This document shows, one piece after another, positions 8,587 to 17,722 of a stretch of DNA of 64,000 bases. Under the pieces are notes generated by a model. It ran no database searches and had not been told where the DNA came from. It saw only the letters and a list, made by a program, of their open reading frames with translations. Source of the stretch: Bacillota bacterium (lineage in GTDB: Bacteria; Bacillota; Clostridia; Christensenellales; Aristaeellaceae). The stretch is from positions 1-64,000 of the forward strand of contig JAEZQK010000079.1 in the NCBI GenBank assembly GCA_023413135.1, read 5' to 3'. Position 1 is the stretch's first letter, and each line of letters begins with the position of its first letter. The position numbers were made by a program, and so were the translations under genes.

Positions 8587-9132
8587 ATGCAGAGCGCTAT
8601 AACAAACAACACGCCAAGCCTTTCAGACGCTATTGACATTGGGTTTCTGGATGTAAATCAGTCGAAATTCTTTAAAACGCCCGGCGGGTTTACGGGCCTT
8701 GCCTACAAGGGTACGGAGTACAAGCGCATCAGCCTCCGGCGGGCGCTGCCCCTTGGCGATCCCAGGAGCTATATTTCAGTAGCCGATCATGAGAACAAGG
8801 AGATCGGCATCATCCACAGCCTTTCCGATTTTGCCGGGGAGCAGCTTCAAATTGTGCTGGATGAGCTGGACCGCAGGTACTATTGCCCCGAGGTATACGA
8901 GATCAAGTCCATCAAGGATAAGCTGGGCTACGTGTACATGGAAATGGTCATCGGCGGCAAGGATGGTAAGACCGAAAAGACCTGCGCCGTCAAGGATGTG
9001 AACAGAAACATCCGCATGCTCAAGGGAGATAAGCTGATCATATTCGATGTGGACGGCAACCGGTATATCATTCCCTCATTGGAAGGGCTTGACAAGAAGA
9101 GCCTGAAGCGCCTGGAACCCTATCTGTTCTAA
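8587..9132 (+). CDS. DUF1854 family protein
   Basis: The 181-residue soluble protein starts at ATG 8587, 9 bp after GGAGG (8573-8577); an upstream ATG at 8542 has no ribosome site. It lies between two ABC half-transporter genes in one operon, the usual setting of DUF1854 proteins. It has no signal peptide or membrane segment. Stretches such as 'RRALPLGDPRSYISV' and 'DKLIIFDVDGNRY' are what I use for the family call. Its function is not established; a role as regulatory or coupling subunit of the transporter is inferred from context only. Confidence 0.78.
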   Translation: MQSAITNNTPSLSDAIDIGFLDVNQSKFFKTPGGFTGLAYKGTEYKRISLRRALPLGDPRSYISVADHENKEIGIIHSLSDFAGEQLQIVLDELDRRYYCPEVYEIKSIKDKLGYVYMEMVIGGKDGKTEKTCAVKDVNRNIRMLKGDKLIIFDVDGNRYIIPSLEGLDKKSLKRLEPYLF

Positions 9133-9183
9133 AAAGCGCCATCACTGATTCTCACTACCCCGAAGAGGTTAGGAGTTGATTGT

Positions 9184-11346
9184 TTGAAAGTCTATACGTT
9201 TCCCTATGATTTGGGGCTGGACATGAAGCCGGGCTCAGGTGAACTCCAATTTGACGAGCAGGGGAATATCACCGTGTTCTGGGAAGGCAACAAAACCGAC
9301 GGCCTTTCCCCCGAAGGGGTAAAGGAAGCCGCCGTCATTGCCGGGGTAGGCTGCGGCCAGTTGTTTGTAACAATGACGGATGAAACCGAAAAGGTTCTCT
9401 GCCGTTTTTCCATGTCGGGTTTAAAGGAAGCGGGGGAGTTCTGTAAGGTAGTCAACTACTATGCGCAGACCAGGATCGCTCTGATCCCCGAGGAAAAGGA
9501 AGTCCACTACTGCGAGATCTGCGGCAGGCCTTTGGTGGAAGGCATGAAGGTGTGCCTGTTCTGCTATAACAAGCGGGGGCTTTTAAAGCGGACACTGGGG
9601 CTGATGAAGCCGCATACGAAGAAGATGCTGTCATCCCAGCTTTTTTTGACAGCTTCTTCCGTGCTGTACCTGCTGGTGCCTCTGTTCAGCCGCTTTCTCA
9701 TCGACAATTATTTGAAGCCTCTCAAGGGCACCTTTGCCGATGTGCTGATTCTGGGCCTTGGCATGCTGGTGGCCAGAGCGCTGGGTGAAGTGATATTCAT
9801 CCTCAGCGCCAGGGTGTACAACCGTTCCACTGTGGCCTTTGCCAACGACCTTCGCACCATGACCTATGATAAGGTGCAAAAGCTTTCCATGACATCCCTG
9901 GCAAAGCGCACCCCCGGTGATCTCATCCGCCGGATCATGGAGGACACCACCACCATCAAGGATTTTATGGCCGACGGCGGCCGCTGGGCGGTGGAGCAGA
10001 GCATTACCTTTGTGGTGGTAATGACGATCCTGCTGGTGACCAACCCAAAGCTTACCCTGCTGGTGTTCCTGCCGGTGCCCATCGTGATGGTGGCGTTGTC
10101 CAGATTCTGGAAGTTTATCCGCAACCGCTATGAGCGGCAGTGGCGCAAAAGCTCCCAGTGCCAGTCCATCCTGCATGATATCATCCGGGGCATCCGAACC
10201 GTAAAAGCCTTTGGCAACGAGGAGATTGAGATCGCCAAGTTCTCCAAGGTCACAAGGGAGCTGGCCGAAGTGTCGTCCAACAATGAAGCCATGTGGTCGC
10301 TGCTTTTCCCCAGCATCACCTTTTTTACAGGCATCGGTGAATTCCTGGTCTTGTACTTTGGTGGCCGCGGGATACTGGATGGTACCTTAAGCATTGGCGT
10401 GCTGACCCAGTTCGTGATGTATATCGCCTATATTTACGCCCCGCTGCGCTGGCTGGTATCTTTCCCGCGCTGGCTGGCCGACGCCATGACATCCATGGTG
10501 AAAGTGTTTGAAATCCTGGATGAGGAACCGGATATCGCGGAGAAGGGCAGCCCCAACAATGTGGCCATCTCCGGCAATGTAGCCTTTGACGGCGTGACCT
10601 TCGGCTACAAGTCCTACGAACCGGTTTTAAAGGATGTAAGCCTGACCATCAACCCCGGCGAAATGGTAGGCATCGTAGGCCGGTCCGGTACAGGAAAATC
10701 CACTCTCATCAACATGCTCATGCGCCTGTATGATCCCAACACCGGAAAGATCACCATCAACGGCGCGGATTTAAGGGATATGTCGCCCCGGCATCTGCAT
10801 GAGAACATCGGTGTCGTATTCCAGGATTCCTTCCTGTTTGCCGGCACCATTTACGACAATGTGGCCTACGGCAAGCCTGGTGCTACGCCGGAGGAAGTCA
10901 TTGCCGCCTGCAAGGCTGCCAATGCCCATGATTTCATCATGCAGACCGCCGATGGCTACAATACCCTGTTGGGCGAGGGTGGGCATACCATCTCCGGCGG
11001 CGAACGGCAAAGGCTGTCTATCGCCCGGGCCATCATCAAAAATCCGGATGTGCTGATTCTGGATGAAGCCACCAGCTCTCTGGACGTGGAAACGGAATCC
11101 GCCATTCAGCAAAGCCTCAATAACCTCACCAAAGGCCGCACCACCGTGGCCATAGCCCACAGGCTTTCCACCCTGCGCAGCGCCGACCGCCTGATCGTGC
11201 TGGACAAAGGCAAGGTGGCCGAAGCGGGCACCCATGTGGAGCTGCTCAAGAAAAAAGGCATCTATTACAAGCTGGTCATGGCCCAGAGGCAGACCAGCAA
11301 GCTGGCAAAGGAAGAGCAGGCGGAGACCATTGGTGTTGCCGGATAA
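9184..11346 (+). CDS. ABC transporter, fused permease/ATPase with zinc ribbon (partner subunit)
   Basis: The 720-residue half-transporter uses a TTG start at 9184, supported by AGGAG (9171-9175) 8 bp upstream. It parallels the gene at 6276: an N-terminal soluble domain, a CxxC...CxxC zinc ribbon (about 116-133), six predicted membrane helices, and an ATPase with GRSGTGKST, ISGGERQ, VLILDEAT and an H-loop. The two subunits differ enough to be an obligate heterodimer (inference). The operon ends with a strong terminator 12 bp after the stop. Confidence 0.87.
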   Translation: MKVYTFPYDLGLDMKPGSGELQFDEQGNITVFWEGNKTDGLSPEGVKEAAVIAGVGCGQLFVTMTDETEKVLCRFSMSGLKEAGEFCKVVNYYAQTRIALIPEEKEVHYCEICGRPLVEGMKVCLFCYNKRGLLKRTLGLMKPHTKKMLSSQLFLTASSVLYLLVPLFSRFLIDNYLKPLKGTFADVLILGLGMLVARALGEVIFILSARVYNRSTVAFANDLRTMTYDKVQKLSMTSLAKRTPGDLIRRIMEDTTTIKDFMADGGRWAVEQSITFVVVMTILLVTNPKLTLLVFLPVPIVMVALSRFWKFIRNRYERQWRKSSQCQSILHDIIRGIRTVKAFGNEEIEIAKFSKVTRELAEVSSNNEAMWSLLFPSITFFTGIGEFLVLYFGGRGILDGTLSIGVLTQFVMYIAYIYAPLRWLVSFPRWLADAMTSMVKVFEILDEEPDIAEKGSPNNVAISGNVAFDGVTFGYKSYEPVLKDVSLTINPGEMVGIVGRSGTGKSTLINMLMRLYDPNTGKITINGADLRDMSPRHLHENIGVVFQDSFLFAGTIYDNVAYGKPGATPEEVIAACKAANAHDFIMQTADGYNTLLGEGGHTISGGERQRLSIARAIIKNPDVLILDEATSSLDVETESAIQQSLNNLTKGRTTVAIAHRLSTLRSADRLIVLDKGKVAEAGTHVELLKKKGIYYKLVMAQRQTSKLAKEEQAETIGVAG

Positions 11347-11358
11347 ATAAAAAACAAA

Positions 11359-11412
11359 GAAAATAGCCGCATGGATGCAATAAGTCGTGCGGCTATTTTC
11401 TATAAAATTTTT
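11359..11412 (+). terminator. Intrinsic terminator of ABC/DUF1854 operon
   Basis: A 13-bp stem (11359-11371 with 11388-11400) with A-rich 5' and T-rich 3' flanks can act on either strand. Confidence 0.85.
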
Positions 11413-11489
11413 CCTTATACCTATCCATAGGAAGTTGTGATCCGTCTATTTAGTGTAAGCCCTAGGATGAAGCGAAAGGAACCATGTTC

Positions 11490-11957
11490 ATGGACGGCAC
11501 GGAATTTGAAGCGCGTGTCATACATAGCGAAGCCCGCCTATACCGTATCGCCCGGTCCATGCTGCGAAACGACCACGACTGCGGCGATGCGCTGCAGGAA
11601 GCCATTTTGAAGGCTTGGCAGAGGCTTCATACCCTGAGGGATGAAAACTGCTTTGAAGCGTGGTTGACCCGCATCGTCATCAATGAGTGCAGAAACCTGC
11701 AGCGGGGATACAAGCGGCCGACCATACCCTTGGAGAATATCACTGAGGGTGGGATAGAGCTGCCCGATCCCGGGCTTGCAGATGCCCTGGGTACCCTTCC
11801 TGAAAAGTACAGGCTGCCTCTTGTGCTCCACCATGGGGAAGGCTTTGCGGTGGAGGAGATAGCCGCTATGCTTCGTTTGCCCAGAAGTACTATCAAATGG
11901 CGGCTGTATGAGGGACGCAGGCTGCTTTACGCTGTTTTGCACGAGGAGGCGAATTAA
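11490..11957 (+). CDS. ECF-type RNA polymerase sigma factor
   Basis: The protein has 155 residues from ATG 11490, which is 9 bp after AAAGGA (11475-11480); ATG 11484 is only 3 bp from it. Region 2 shows 'DCGDALQEAILKAWQRL' and 'FEAWLTRIVINECRN'. Region 4 shows 'LPEKYRLPLVLHH' and the helix-turn-helix 'VEEIAAMLRLPRSTIKWRL'. The length is that of a minimal ECF sigma factor. The next gene encodes a membrane protein of anti-sigma type, so the pair probably forms a surface-stress switch. Regulon unknown. Confidence 0.9.
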   Translation: MDGTEFEARVIHSEARLYRIARSMLRNDHDCGDALQEAILKAWQRLHTLRDENCFEAWLTRIVINECRNLQRGYKRPTIPLENITEGGIELPDPGLADALGTLPEKYRLPLVLHHGEGFAVEEIAAMLRLPRSTIKWRLYEGRRLLYAVLHEEAN

Positions 11958-12048
11958 GACGAAGGAGCTGGATATTCAAAACGCGTTCTCTTCCGTGCCC
12001 TCGATGGTGCACCAAAAGGTGCTGCTGGCGCTGAAGGAGGTCAAGACA

Positions 12049-12804
12049 ATGAAACCTGTCAAACGGCATTTTTCCATTGTCATTGTTGTGGCTGTACTTG
12101 TTACCCTTCTTTTGATGGGGGCGGCTATTGCCACCAACCAATGGGGCGTATTGGACTATTTGTTCGGCGGGGCCCAAAACGCCGATGAAGAAACAATCAA
12201 AAAGGTATGGCCGGTCGGGCAGACGCAAACGGCCCTTGGAGTTACGGCTATGATCGACAGCGTGCTGTATGACGGTGGACGGATCGCGGTAGGATGGGTG
12301 TTTGAAAATGCCGATCCCAAAGAGCCGGTCTATTTTATCCTGGACCATCTTCTGGCGGATGGCCGGACAATAACAATCACTTCAAATGACGGGTTGGAAA
12401 ACACATGGCTTCCGGATCCCTTCCAGCTTGACATTCACCCGGACACTGTTGTCAAAGGCGGATTTACTGGCGTTATCCAGGGAGGCGGGCCTGAGGGGGA
12501 GTTTGATGTTGTGATTCGCATGTCTATTTTCAAGCCCATTCAACCCATATATATACTGAAGGATACGGATTTTCAAAACAAGTGGGGCCAGCTTGATGAT
12601 AGCCGGCGGAATCCGTTCATTTGGGAAAAAAGCAGGCAGGGGTATCTTGTTGTCAGCGAGGATGGAGAGGTGCAGCTCACATTGCCTGAACATGAGGATA
12701 CGGGCGAAGTGTATGTTGGAGGCTTGCCGGACGAGGTGGAGTCCATGGGAAGATTCGAGAGGGAGGATATGGAATTCACCTTTACACTCAATGCCCTAAA
12801 ATGA
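12049..12804 (+). CDS. Membrane-anchored anti-sigma-like protein (DUF4179-like)
   Basis: From ATG 12049, 8 bp after AAGGAGG (12034-12040), the product has 251 residues with one membrane helix near the N-terminus ('FSIVIVVAVLVTLLLMGAA') and an extracellular beta-rich domain with the 'TALGVTAMIDSVLYDGG' style of DUF4179 proteins. The same frame stays open upstream to 11908 and reads like a cytoplasmic anti-sigma domain ('DIQNAFSSVPSMVHQKV'). No canonical start lies between 11908 and 12049. The true start may therefore be ATG 11908, overlapping the sigma gene, or a rare ATT at 11953 after GAGGAGG. Function inferred from pairing with the sigma gene. Confidence 0.75.
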   Translation: MKPVKRHFSIVIVVAVLVTLLLMGAAIATNQWGVLDYLFGGAQNADEETIKKVWPVGQTQTALGVTAMIDSVLYDGGRIAVGWVFENADPKEPVYFILDHLLADGRTITITSNDGLENTWLPDPFQLDIHPDTVVKGGFTGVIQGGGPEGEFDVVIRMSIFKPIQPIYILKDTDFQNKWGQLDDSRRNPFIWEKSRQGYLVVSEDGEVQLTLPEHEDTGEVYVGGLPDEVESMGRFEREDMEFTFTLNALK

Positions 12805-13111
12805 TGGCCAGATACCATGGTAAAAACTAAGCGGCTTCGGATGATTCCGTGGCCGCTTAGTGGACTGTAGGCTATAGGAGTTTGGAATATGGACGGTTGC
12901 ACCTGTTTCATCTCGACTACCAAGCTTGAACAGGCGATTGGTAATCAACCTACGAAGCCGTATGCTTTTGTCTTATCTGCCGGAGGTTGTGATTGCCTGG
13001 CAAACCCATTCATCTTCGCCCCTACGGCGTTGTTTAATTATTGACTTCTCCACCGGTGATTGTGAAATTCGTTACTTCTGTAGTTGACGGTCCACTGGTT
13101 TCAACTGGGGC
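12805..13111. other. Intergenic region between convergent genes
   Basis: No credible gene is seen. It holds a minus-strand terminator (12822-12860) and, at 13015-13026, the 12-mer TTCGCCCCTACG, whose complement also occurs at 45512-45523. Confidence 0.5.
12822..12860 (-). terminator. Terminator for the M28 peptidase transcript
   Basis: A perfect 9-bp stem CTAAGCGGC (12827-12835) / GCCGCTTAG (12852-12860) is flanked by AAAAA on its left, giving a T-run only on the minus strand. Confidence 0.6.
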
Positions 13112-14761
13112 TTACATTTCCGCCGCTTTCGCTTCTCTTTCCGCCAGCGCCGCTGCCAGCGAGGGGGTGGCGATGAACAGCGGGAAGGAGGCGAACATCA
13201 GCACGATGCCCAGCGCTCCCGGCGTTAAGGCGATCAGCAGCAGCGCCACTACGGGCGCAGCGATCCATACGGAAAGGAAGCCTGTGAACAGGCCGAAAGC
13301 GGGATAGCGCAGCGCCAGCAGGCCCAAGAGCGACGCGAAGATGGCCCCGAAGCTGAACAGGAAGGCCCCGCCGGGAAGCATGACAGTGAATATAGCTGCC
13401 AGCACCACGGAAAGAAGAATGGCGGGAGCGGTCATTTCCTCAAAGGTCCGGCCCTTCTTGATCCTTCCGTGCATGTACAGCGTCAAAAGTACCAAAACTG
13501 CGGTGACCAGGGCGATGGTGATCCACTCGAAGCCCGGAAGGCCCACCAGGTTCATCAGGCTGTAGGGAAGGCCGAAAAGCCGCGCCAGCAGCCAGGCGAT
13601 CCCCGTTCCAACTGCTGCGATGGCAATTGCCATGCCAAGGTAAACAAACGATCGCAGAAGATGGGACAGCTTCAACTTTCCGTGCTTGTGTGCCACAAGC
13701 AAATAGGCGGTAAGCGTTAGCAGGGCAAGGCCCAGCCACACCCAGTTCATAAAAGCAGGGAAAGAGATTAAAATCCCGCGCATCAGTGTGAACCAGGCCA
13801 AGTCTAGTGAGGCATCAAACGTATCCGGCGCGCTTCCGGAAGCGAAGGCATAAACCAGCGGCAAAACCTGCTCGCCGTAGTCCTGAATCGCGGACAGGCT
13901 GATATTTTCGTAGATATCCCTGGGCGTGTGGTTGTCCTCAATTTTATAGAGATTGGAAAAGTTAAGCCCCTGCATGCCTTGCTCAATGAAGGCCGTAAAG
14001 TCGGTATAGTTGGGCATGATGCGGTACACATCCGTCGCCAGGGACCAGGAGGCCGGGTGGGGATTGTTTGCCGCGTAAAAGCGGATCAGTGATGCGTTGT
14101 TCACACTGGTTTCAAACAGGATCGACGGCCCGGAAAGCCCCCGGGACTCGATATTGAACACCGCACCGGAGGAAGCGGCATGATAATCCGCGTCGGCGGC
14201 GATGGCTTCCGATCCCAGCATGGAAGTTTCCTCGGCATCGGTGAATACTACGCGGATGGTGTTTTGGATGTTGCCCCGGGCCGCAATGCACCGCAGCGTC
14301 TCCAGAATGACGGATACGCCGTAAGCGTCGTCGGAAGCGCCATGGGAGCCGGGCGCTTCGCCCATGCCAAGGCCGGGGTTGGAATCGTAATGCGCCACCA
14401 GCAGGATGGAACGGTCGGTTTTGCCCTGGAGCGTGCCGCAAACATCCACGGCGGTCACACGGATTCCGTGGCCATGCTCCGCCTTTTCGTAATCTTTCTC
14501 ATAGGTGCGCATTTCCACCTCAAGGCCAATCTCTTTGAGGGTGTTTGCCAGGTATTCCCGAACGGCAGCAATCGCCTCGGTGTCATTATTGGTATGCACA
14601 TCCTTGGCGATGACTTCGATGTCCCCGGCGGCACGCAGGGCGCTGAATTCCGTAGCCGGCACGCTTTCGCCCGGCGCGGGGGATGTGAAAAGTACGCTCA
14701 GACCAAGGGCCGCAGCGGTGATGACCGAAAGAAGTGCGGCCGCAAGTTTGACCGGTTTCAT
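13112..14761 (-). CDS. M28 family metallopeptidase with C-terminal membrane domain
   Basis: The 549-residue protein starts behind AAGGAGG. An N-terminal signal or anchor helix is followed by an M28 aminopeptidase domain (about 50-300). The expected zinc ligands are visible: H124 in 'VAHYDS', D144 in 'GASDDA', and the E177/E178 pair in 'TDAEETS'. Six to eight hydrophobic helices fill residues 330-540, as in membrane-bound M28 enzymes related to Fxna/ERMP1-type proteins. It probably cleaves peptides outside the cytoplasmic membrane; the natural substrate is unknown. A good promoter lies about 75 bp upstream. Confidence 0.88.
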   Translation of the reverse strand: MKPVKLAAALLSVITAAALGLSVLFTSPAPGESVPATEFSALRAAGDIEVIAKDVHTNNDTEAIAAVREYLANTLKEIGLEVEMRTYEKDYEKAEHGHGIRVTAVDVCGTLQGKTDRSILLVAHYDSNPGLGMGEAPGSHGASDDAYGVSVILETLRCIAARGNIQNTIRVVFTDAEETSMLGSEAIAADADYHAASSGAVFNIESRGLSGPSILFETSVNNASLIRFYAANNPHPASWSLATDVYRIMPNYTDFTAFIEQGMQGLNFSNLYKIEDNHTPRDIYENISLSAIQDYGEQVLPLVYAFASGSAPDTFDASLDLAWFTLMRGILISFPAFMNWVWLGLALLTLTAYLLVAHKHGKLKLSHLLRSFVYLGMAIAIAAVGTGIAWLLARLFGLPYSLMNLVGLPGFEWITIALVTAVLVLLTLYMHGRIKKGRTFEEMTAPAILLSVVLAAIFTVMLPGGAFLFSFGAIFASLLGLLALRYPAFGLFTGFLSVWIAAPVVALLLIALTPGALGIVLMFASFPLFIATPSLAAALAEREAKAAEM

Positions 14762-14837
14762 AGAGGGGCCTCCTTTTTAAGATTTCCGGAATGCGGATAG
14801 AAGAAGGGCGGAATGATGGTTGATATATTTGTTTACA

Positions 14838-14866
14838 AGTATAGCACACAGGGAATTTTTTATCAA
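14838..14866 (-). promoter_or_regulatory. Sigma-A promoter of the M28 peptidase gene
   Basis: Read on the minus strand: TTGATA (14866-14861), a 17-bp spacer, TATACT (14843-14838). Confidence 0.75.
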
Positions 14867-15094
14867 TTTCAAAAGTACCGACCCATGATCGGCCTGAAAT
14901 TGTCAATAACACAGTTGCGTGTGATTACTATATCTCCTAAATCGTTTTTGATAAGGTGAAGATTATTCCGTATATATCGAGTCCTGATCTTTCAAATTAT
15001 GCATTCTTTTTTTCAGACATTTCATTTTTGGTTGATTTCTGACCATATTTCTATGACGCGTGTATACTTTTTCAAATTTGGACAGGCCGCCCAC
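14867..15094. other. Divergent intergenic region
   Basis: This AT-rich stretch lies between the minus-strand M28 promoter and the plus-strand cellobiose phosphorylase promoter. I see no gene; upstream regulatory sites are likely but none is recognisable. Confidence 0.4.
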
Positions 15095-15123
15095 TTGTTT
15101 TTCAACTGCTTTTGCAGTATGAT
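15095..15123 (+). promoter_or_regulatory. Promoter of cellobiose phosphorylase gene
   Basis: TTGTTT (15095-15100), a 17-bp spacer and TATGAT (15118-15123). The weak -35 is typical of regulated sugar genes. Confidence 0.55.
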
Positions 15124-15156
15124 ACGTAAAGAAAGTATAAGGATATATGTCTAAAT

Positions 15157-15171
15157 GCGAAAACGTTTTAG
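15157..15171 (+). promoter_or_regulatory. LacI/CcpA-type operator candidate
   Basis: The palindrome AAAACGTTTT (15160-15169), inside TGCGAAAACGTTTTAGT, has the central CG and A/T arms of LacI-family operators. It lies about 30 bp downstream of the predicted transcript start, a repressor roadblock position. Confidence 0.5.
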
Positions 15172-15199
15172 TAATATCCTGAGAAGCGGAGGCCCTCCC

Positions 15200-17635
15200 A
15201 TGACGTACGGTTTTTTTGATGATGCCCGGAAGGAATATGTAATCACCCGCCCGGACACACCTTATCCCTGGATCAACTACCTGGGGAGCGAGGATTTCTT
15301 TTCCCTGCTGTCCAACACCGGCGGCGGCTACAGCTTCTGCAAGGATGCCCGGCTTTTACGCCTGACGCGCTATCGCTACAACAATGTGCCCACCGATGCG
15401 GGCGGGCACTATTTCTATATCAAGGATGGGGAAGACGTATGGAATCCCGGCTGGATGCCGGTAAAAACGGTACTTGACCGGTATGAATGCCGCCACGGCT
15501 TGGGATACAGCATATTCACTTCGGAAAAAAACGGCCTTAAGGCCAAGCAGACGGTGCTGGTGCCCAGGGGCCGCACCGCCGAGGTGACGCAAATCGTGCT
15601 GACCAATGCTTCCAAAGAAGAGAAGTGTGTCAGCCTATACAGCTTTGTGGAGTTTTGCCTGTGGAACGCCATGGATGACAATACTAACTTCCAGCGCAAT
15701 TTTTCCACCGGCGAGGTGGAGGTACATGGCAGCGCGTTATACCACAAAACGGAATACAGGGAGCGGCGCAATCATTATGCCGTGTATGCGGTAAATGCTT
15801 CCGTAGACGGATTTGACACCGACCGGGAGTCTTTCGTGGGCTTGTATAACGGCTTGCATGCGCCCCAGGCGGTTCTGGAGGATAAATCCCGTAACAGCGT
15901 TGCCAGTGGCTGGGCTCCCATCGGTTCCCATTGTTTGCGCCGGGTGCTGAAGCCAGGCGAATCCGTTTCCTTCGTTTTCGTGCTGGGCTATTGCGAAAAT
16001 CCGGAGGAAGAAAAGTTTGAAGCACCCGGCGTGATCAATAAGGCTCCTGCGCTTCGGCTTATGGAGGCATTCCGGACCAACGAACAGTTTGAGGCTGCCC
16101 TTGAAGAATTGAAGGCCTATTGGGAAGACCTGCTGCTCGGCTATCAGGTGCAAAGCGAAAACGACAAGCTGGACCGCATGGTAAATATTTGGAACCAGTA
16201 CCAATGCATGGTCACCTTCAACATGTCCCGCTCCGCATCCTACTTCGAATCGGGCATCGGCCGGGGAATGGGTTTCCGCGATTCCACCCAGGACCTGTTG
16301 GGCTTTGTTCACCTGATTCCCGCCAGGGCCAGGGAGCGTATCCTGGACATCGCCGCCACCCAGTTTGAGGACGGCAGCGCATACCATCAGTACCAGCCTC
16401 TGACCAAGCGGGGAAATATGGATGTGGGCAGCGGTTTTAACGACGATCCGCTGTGGCTGATTTTCGGCGTGGCCGCGTATATCAAGGAGACAGGGGATTA
16501 CTCCATTCTTCAGGAATCCGTGCCCTTTGACAACAATACGGAAAAGGCGCAGCCCCTGATGGAGCATTTGCGCCGCTCCTTCCGCTATACCAGCACGCAC
16601 CTGGGCCCCCATGGCCTGCCACTGATCGGACGTGCCGACTGGAACGACTGTTTGAACCTGAACTGCTTTTCCAAAACACCGGGAGAAAGCTTTCAAACCG
16701 TTCAAAATTATGACAGCGGCGTGGCGGAATCGGTGTTCATCGCCGGGATGTTTGTGGCAGTGGCGGACGATTATGCCCAGCTTGCCAAGCGTTTTGGCTG
16801 GGCGGAAGAAGCTGCTTTCGCTGTGTATGAAAAGGCTAAAATGGAAAAAGCCGTGCTTGCGCATGGCTGGGACGGCCATTGGTTCCTTCGGGCTTACGAC
16901 GCCTACGGCAACAAGGTGGGCAGCGCAGCATGCGCGGAAGGTCAAATCTTTATCGAGCCCCAGGGCTTCTGCGTGATGGGCGGCATTGGCGTGAAGGAAG
17001 GCCTGGCACAGCAGGCGCTTGATTCCGTGAGAGAAAGGCTCATGAGCCGCCATGGCATTGCGTTGCATACGCCGCCCTATACCGTGTATCATTTGGAGCT
17101 GGGGGAAATCAGTTCCTATCCGCCGGGATACAAGGAGAATGGGGGAATTTTCTGCCATAACAACCCCTGGATCGTCATTGCGGAAACGGTGCTGGGCCAT
17201 GGCGGCCGGGCGTTTGAAGCCTATCGCCTTACCTGCCCTACCTACATTGAAGATCAAACGCTCCACCGCACTGAGCCCTATGTATATTCCCAGATGATCG
17301 CCGGTCCCTATGCTCCCCGTTTTGGCGAGGCAAAGAACAGCTGGCTCACCGGCACGGCGGCGTGGTGTTTCTATGCCATATCCCAGGCCATTTTAGGCGT
17401 GAAACCGGATTATGATGGACTGAAAATCGATCCCTGCCTGCCGGGGGAACTGAAGGAGCTTACGCTGACAAGGCGCTGGCGGGGGAATACATACGTCATC
17501 CGCGTGGAAAACAGGAGCGGTGGGGAGAAGAAGTCTGTGCGGCTTAAAGCAGAGGGCCAGGAATTGGAAGGAAACATGCTACCGGCATCCAAGGAAACGG
17601 GAAAAACGTTCCATATCCAAGCTATTGTGGAGTAA
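15200..17635 (+). CDS. cbp: Cellobiose phosphorylase (GH94)
   Basis: The 811-residue enzyme starts at ATG 15200, 7 bp after GCGGAGG; an in-frame ATG at 15155 overlaps the operator. It cleaves cellobiose with phosphate into glucose 1-phosphate and glucose in the cytoplasm, saving ATP. It looks closely similar to Clostridium thermocellum cellobiose phosphorylase from its first residues ('GFFDDARKEYVIT') to 'GVKPDYDGLKIDPC' near the end. The general acid is expected in 'GRADWNDCLN' (Asp 483 by homology). Length is normal for the family. No cellobiose importer is adjacent. Control by a LacI-type repressor is suggested by the upstream palindrome. Confidence 0.94.
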   Translation: MTYGFFDDARKEYVITRPDTPYPWINYLGSEDFFSLLSNTGGGYSFCKDARLLRLTRYRYNNVPTDAGGHYFYIKDGEDVWNPGWMPVKTVLDRYECRHGLGYSIFTSEKNGLKAKQTVLVPRGRTAEVTQIVLTNASKEEKCVSLYSFVEFCLWNAMDDNTNFQRNFSTGEVEVHGSALYHKTEYRERRNHYAVYAVNASVDGFDTDRESFVGLYNGLHAPQAVLEDKSRNSVASGWAPIGSHCLRRVLKPGESVSFVFVLGYCENPEEEKFEAPGVINKAPALRLMEAFRTNEQFEAALEELKAYWEDLLLGYQVQSENDKLDRMVNIWNQYQCMVTFNMSRSASYFESGIGRGMGFRDSTQDLLGFVHLIPARARERILDIAATQFEDGSAYHQYQPLTKRGNMDVGSGFNDDPLWLIFGVAAYIKETGDYSILQESVPFDNNTEKAQPLMEHLRRSFRYTSTHLGPHGLPLIGRADWNDCLNLNCFSKTPGESFQTVQNYDSGVAESVFIAGMFVAVADDYAQLAKRFGWAEEAAFAVYEKAKMEKAVLAHGWDGHWFLRAYDAYGNKVGSAACAEGQIFIEPQGFCVMGGIGVKEGLAQQALDSVRERLMSRHGIALHTPPYTVYHLELGEISSYPPGYKENGGIFCHNNPWIVIAETVLGHGGRAFEAYRLTCPTYIEDQTLHRTEPYVYSQMIAGPYAPRFGEAKNSWLTGTAAWCFYAISQAILGVKPDYDGLKIDPCLPGELKELTLTRRWRGNTYVIRVENRSGGEKKSVRLKAEGQELEGNMLPASKETGKTFHIQAIVE

Positions 17636-17679
17636 AATTCAATAAAGTTTTTGTTCTATATGGTTTTCTGGGCGGGCTG

Positions 17680-17715
17680 CGGGGAGTGCTCTTCAAAAGT
17701 ACTCCCCGTTTTTTT
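17680..17715 (+). terminator. Terminator after cellobiose phosphorylase
   Basis: CGGGGAGT (17680-17687) pairs with ACTCCCCG (17701-17708), followed by seven T. It serves only the plus strand. Confidence 0.85.
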
Positions 17716-17722
17716 GCATGTC

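Noticed and set aside
7251..8639. 462-residue minus-strand frame
   Set aside because: It overlaps the ABC transporter gene, whose motifs are all intact on the plus strand; the antisense product resembles nothing.
15737..17266. 509-residue minus-strand frame
   Set aside because: Shadow of the cellobiose phosphorylase gene, which is certain.
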